Positions 5,375-5,556 of a stretch of DNA of 5,556 nt are shown here, piece by piece. Source of the DNA: Kiloniellales bacterium (GTDB lineage: Bacteria; Pseudomonadota; Alphaproteobacteria; Kiloniellales; JAKSDN01); the NCBI GenBank assembly GCA_022360075.1, contig JAKSDN010001172.1, positions 1 to 5,556 on the forward strand. Reading direction: 5' to 3'. Within the stretch, counting starts at the first letter, position 1. Every line of letters starts with the position of its first letter. The notes under the pieces are model-generated. The model was not told where the DNA came from. It worked only from the letters and a program-made list of their open reading frames with translations, and made no database searches. Both the position numbers and the translations under genes were made by a program.

Positions 5375-5556
5375 ATGTCATCGATGAAGCCTTTGGATCG
5401 ATTCACGCCCACGCAGCGCCGCGCGGTCGACACCGTGCTGACGGACATCGACGATACGCTGACCACCGAGGGGCGGCTCACCGCCGCGGCGTATGGCGCC
5501 ATGGAGCGGCTGCAGGAGACCGGCCTCCGGGTCATCCCGATCACCGGCCGGCCGGC
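5375..5556 (+). CDS. HAD-superfamily hydrolase, N-terminal part (cut by window edge)
   Basis: Sixty full codons are visible from the ATG at 5375 before the right edge. The sequence VLTDIDDTLTTEG holds HAD motif I, DxDxT, with the nucleophile D24 and acid/base D26. About 30 residues later, VIPITGRPA holds motif II threonine T57 in the TGRP form. This short spacing and the TGRP signature resemble the type IIB (Cof-like, sugar- or mannosyl-3-phosphoglycerate phosphatase-like) branch. Such enzymes dephosphorylate small phosphorylated metabolites in the cytoplasm; the cap domain that sets the substrate lies outside the window. A second in-frame ATG is at 5384; the SD in front of either is weak (GAGA near 5366-5369). 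It is divergent from the PhyH gene. Confidence 0.85.
   Translation, partial: MSSMKPLDRFTPTQRRAVDTVLTDIDDTLTTEGRLTAAAYGAMERLQETGLRVIPITGRP

Noticed and set aside
5187..5381. N-terminal extension of the PhyH protein by up to 65 residues
   Set aside because: The extension has no family similarity that I recognise, spans the divergent promoter gap, and would overlap the start of the HAD gene.
4596..5387. 263-residue plus-strand open frame over the PhyH gene
   Set aside because: It is antisense to a protein with an intact HxD...H iron site and has no recognisable domain.

Overview
The window is GC-rich, with strong G/C preference at third codon positions and usable Shine-Dalgarno sites in front of several genes. 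It looks like a chromosomal stretch from a proteobacterium, most likely an alphaproteobacterium. That guess rests on protein style and on two dispersed-type intergenic palindromes (a CCTCCCCC/GGGGGAGG type and a CGTCATTGCGAG type). It is inference, not proof. There is no rRNA, tRNA, CRISPR array, transposase or phage gene.

Layout, left to right. Minus strand 1-1001: DhaK-type dihydroxyacetone kinase subunit, running off the left edge within about one residue of its natural C-terminus. 1002-1207: divergent promoter region with a triple GTTTA repeat on the dhaK side. Plus strand 1208-2377: serine hydrolase of the class C beta-lactamase/esterase fold. 2378-2572: gap filled by a 140-bp pair of inverted REP-like units. 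Plus strand 2573-3055: YaiI/YqxD (DUF188) protein, overlapping tail-to-tail by 10 bp with the next gene. Minus strand 3046-3351: small single-domain cupin. 3352-3555: gap holding a 93-bp near-palindromic repeat. Minus strand 3556-4299: short-chain dehydrogenase/reductase. Minus strand 4323-5186: phytanoyl-CoA dioxygenase-family Fe(II)/2-oxoglutarate oxygenase, 23 bp upstream of the SDR. 5187-5374: divergent gap. Plus strand 5375-5556: start of a HAD-superfamily hydrolase, cut by the right edge.

Functionally, the clearest unit is the minus-strand PhyH oxygenase plus SDR, probably co-transcribed, with the cupin possibly downstream in the same unit. An oxygenase, a dehydrogenase and a small cupin fit oxidation of a small organic molecule, but no substrate can be read from the sequence. 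The dhaK gene probably continues leftward into dhaL or related sugar/polyol genes outside the window. The remaining genes look like ordinary housekeeping or accessory genes. I see no convincing undescribed multi-gene system. The most distinctive items are the two structured intergenic repeats, the pentamer repeat upstream of dhaK, and a cupin that lacks the first metal-ligand histidine.
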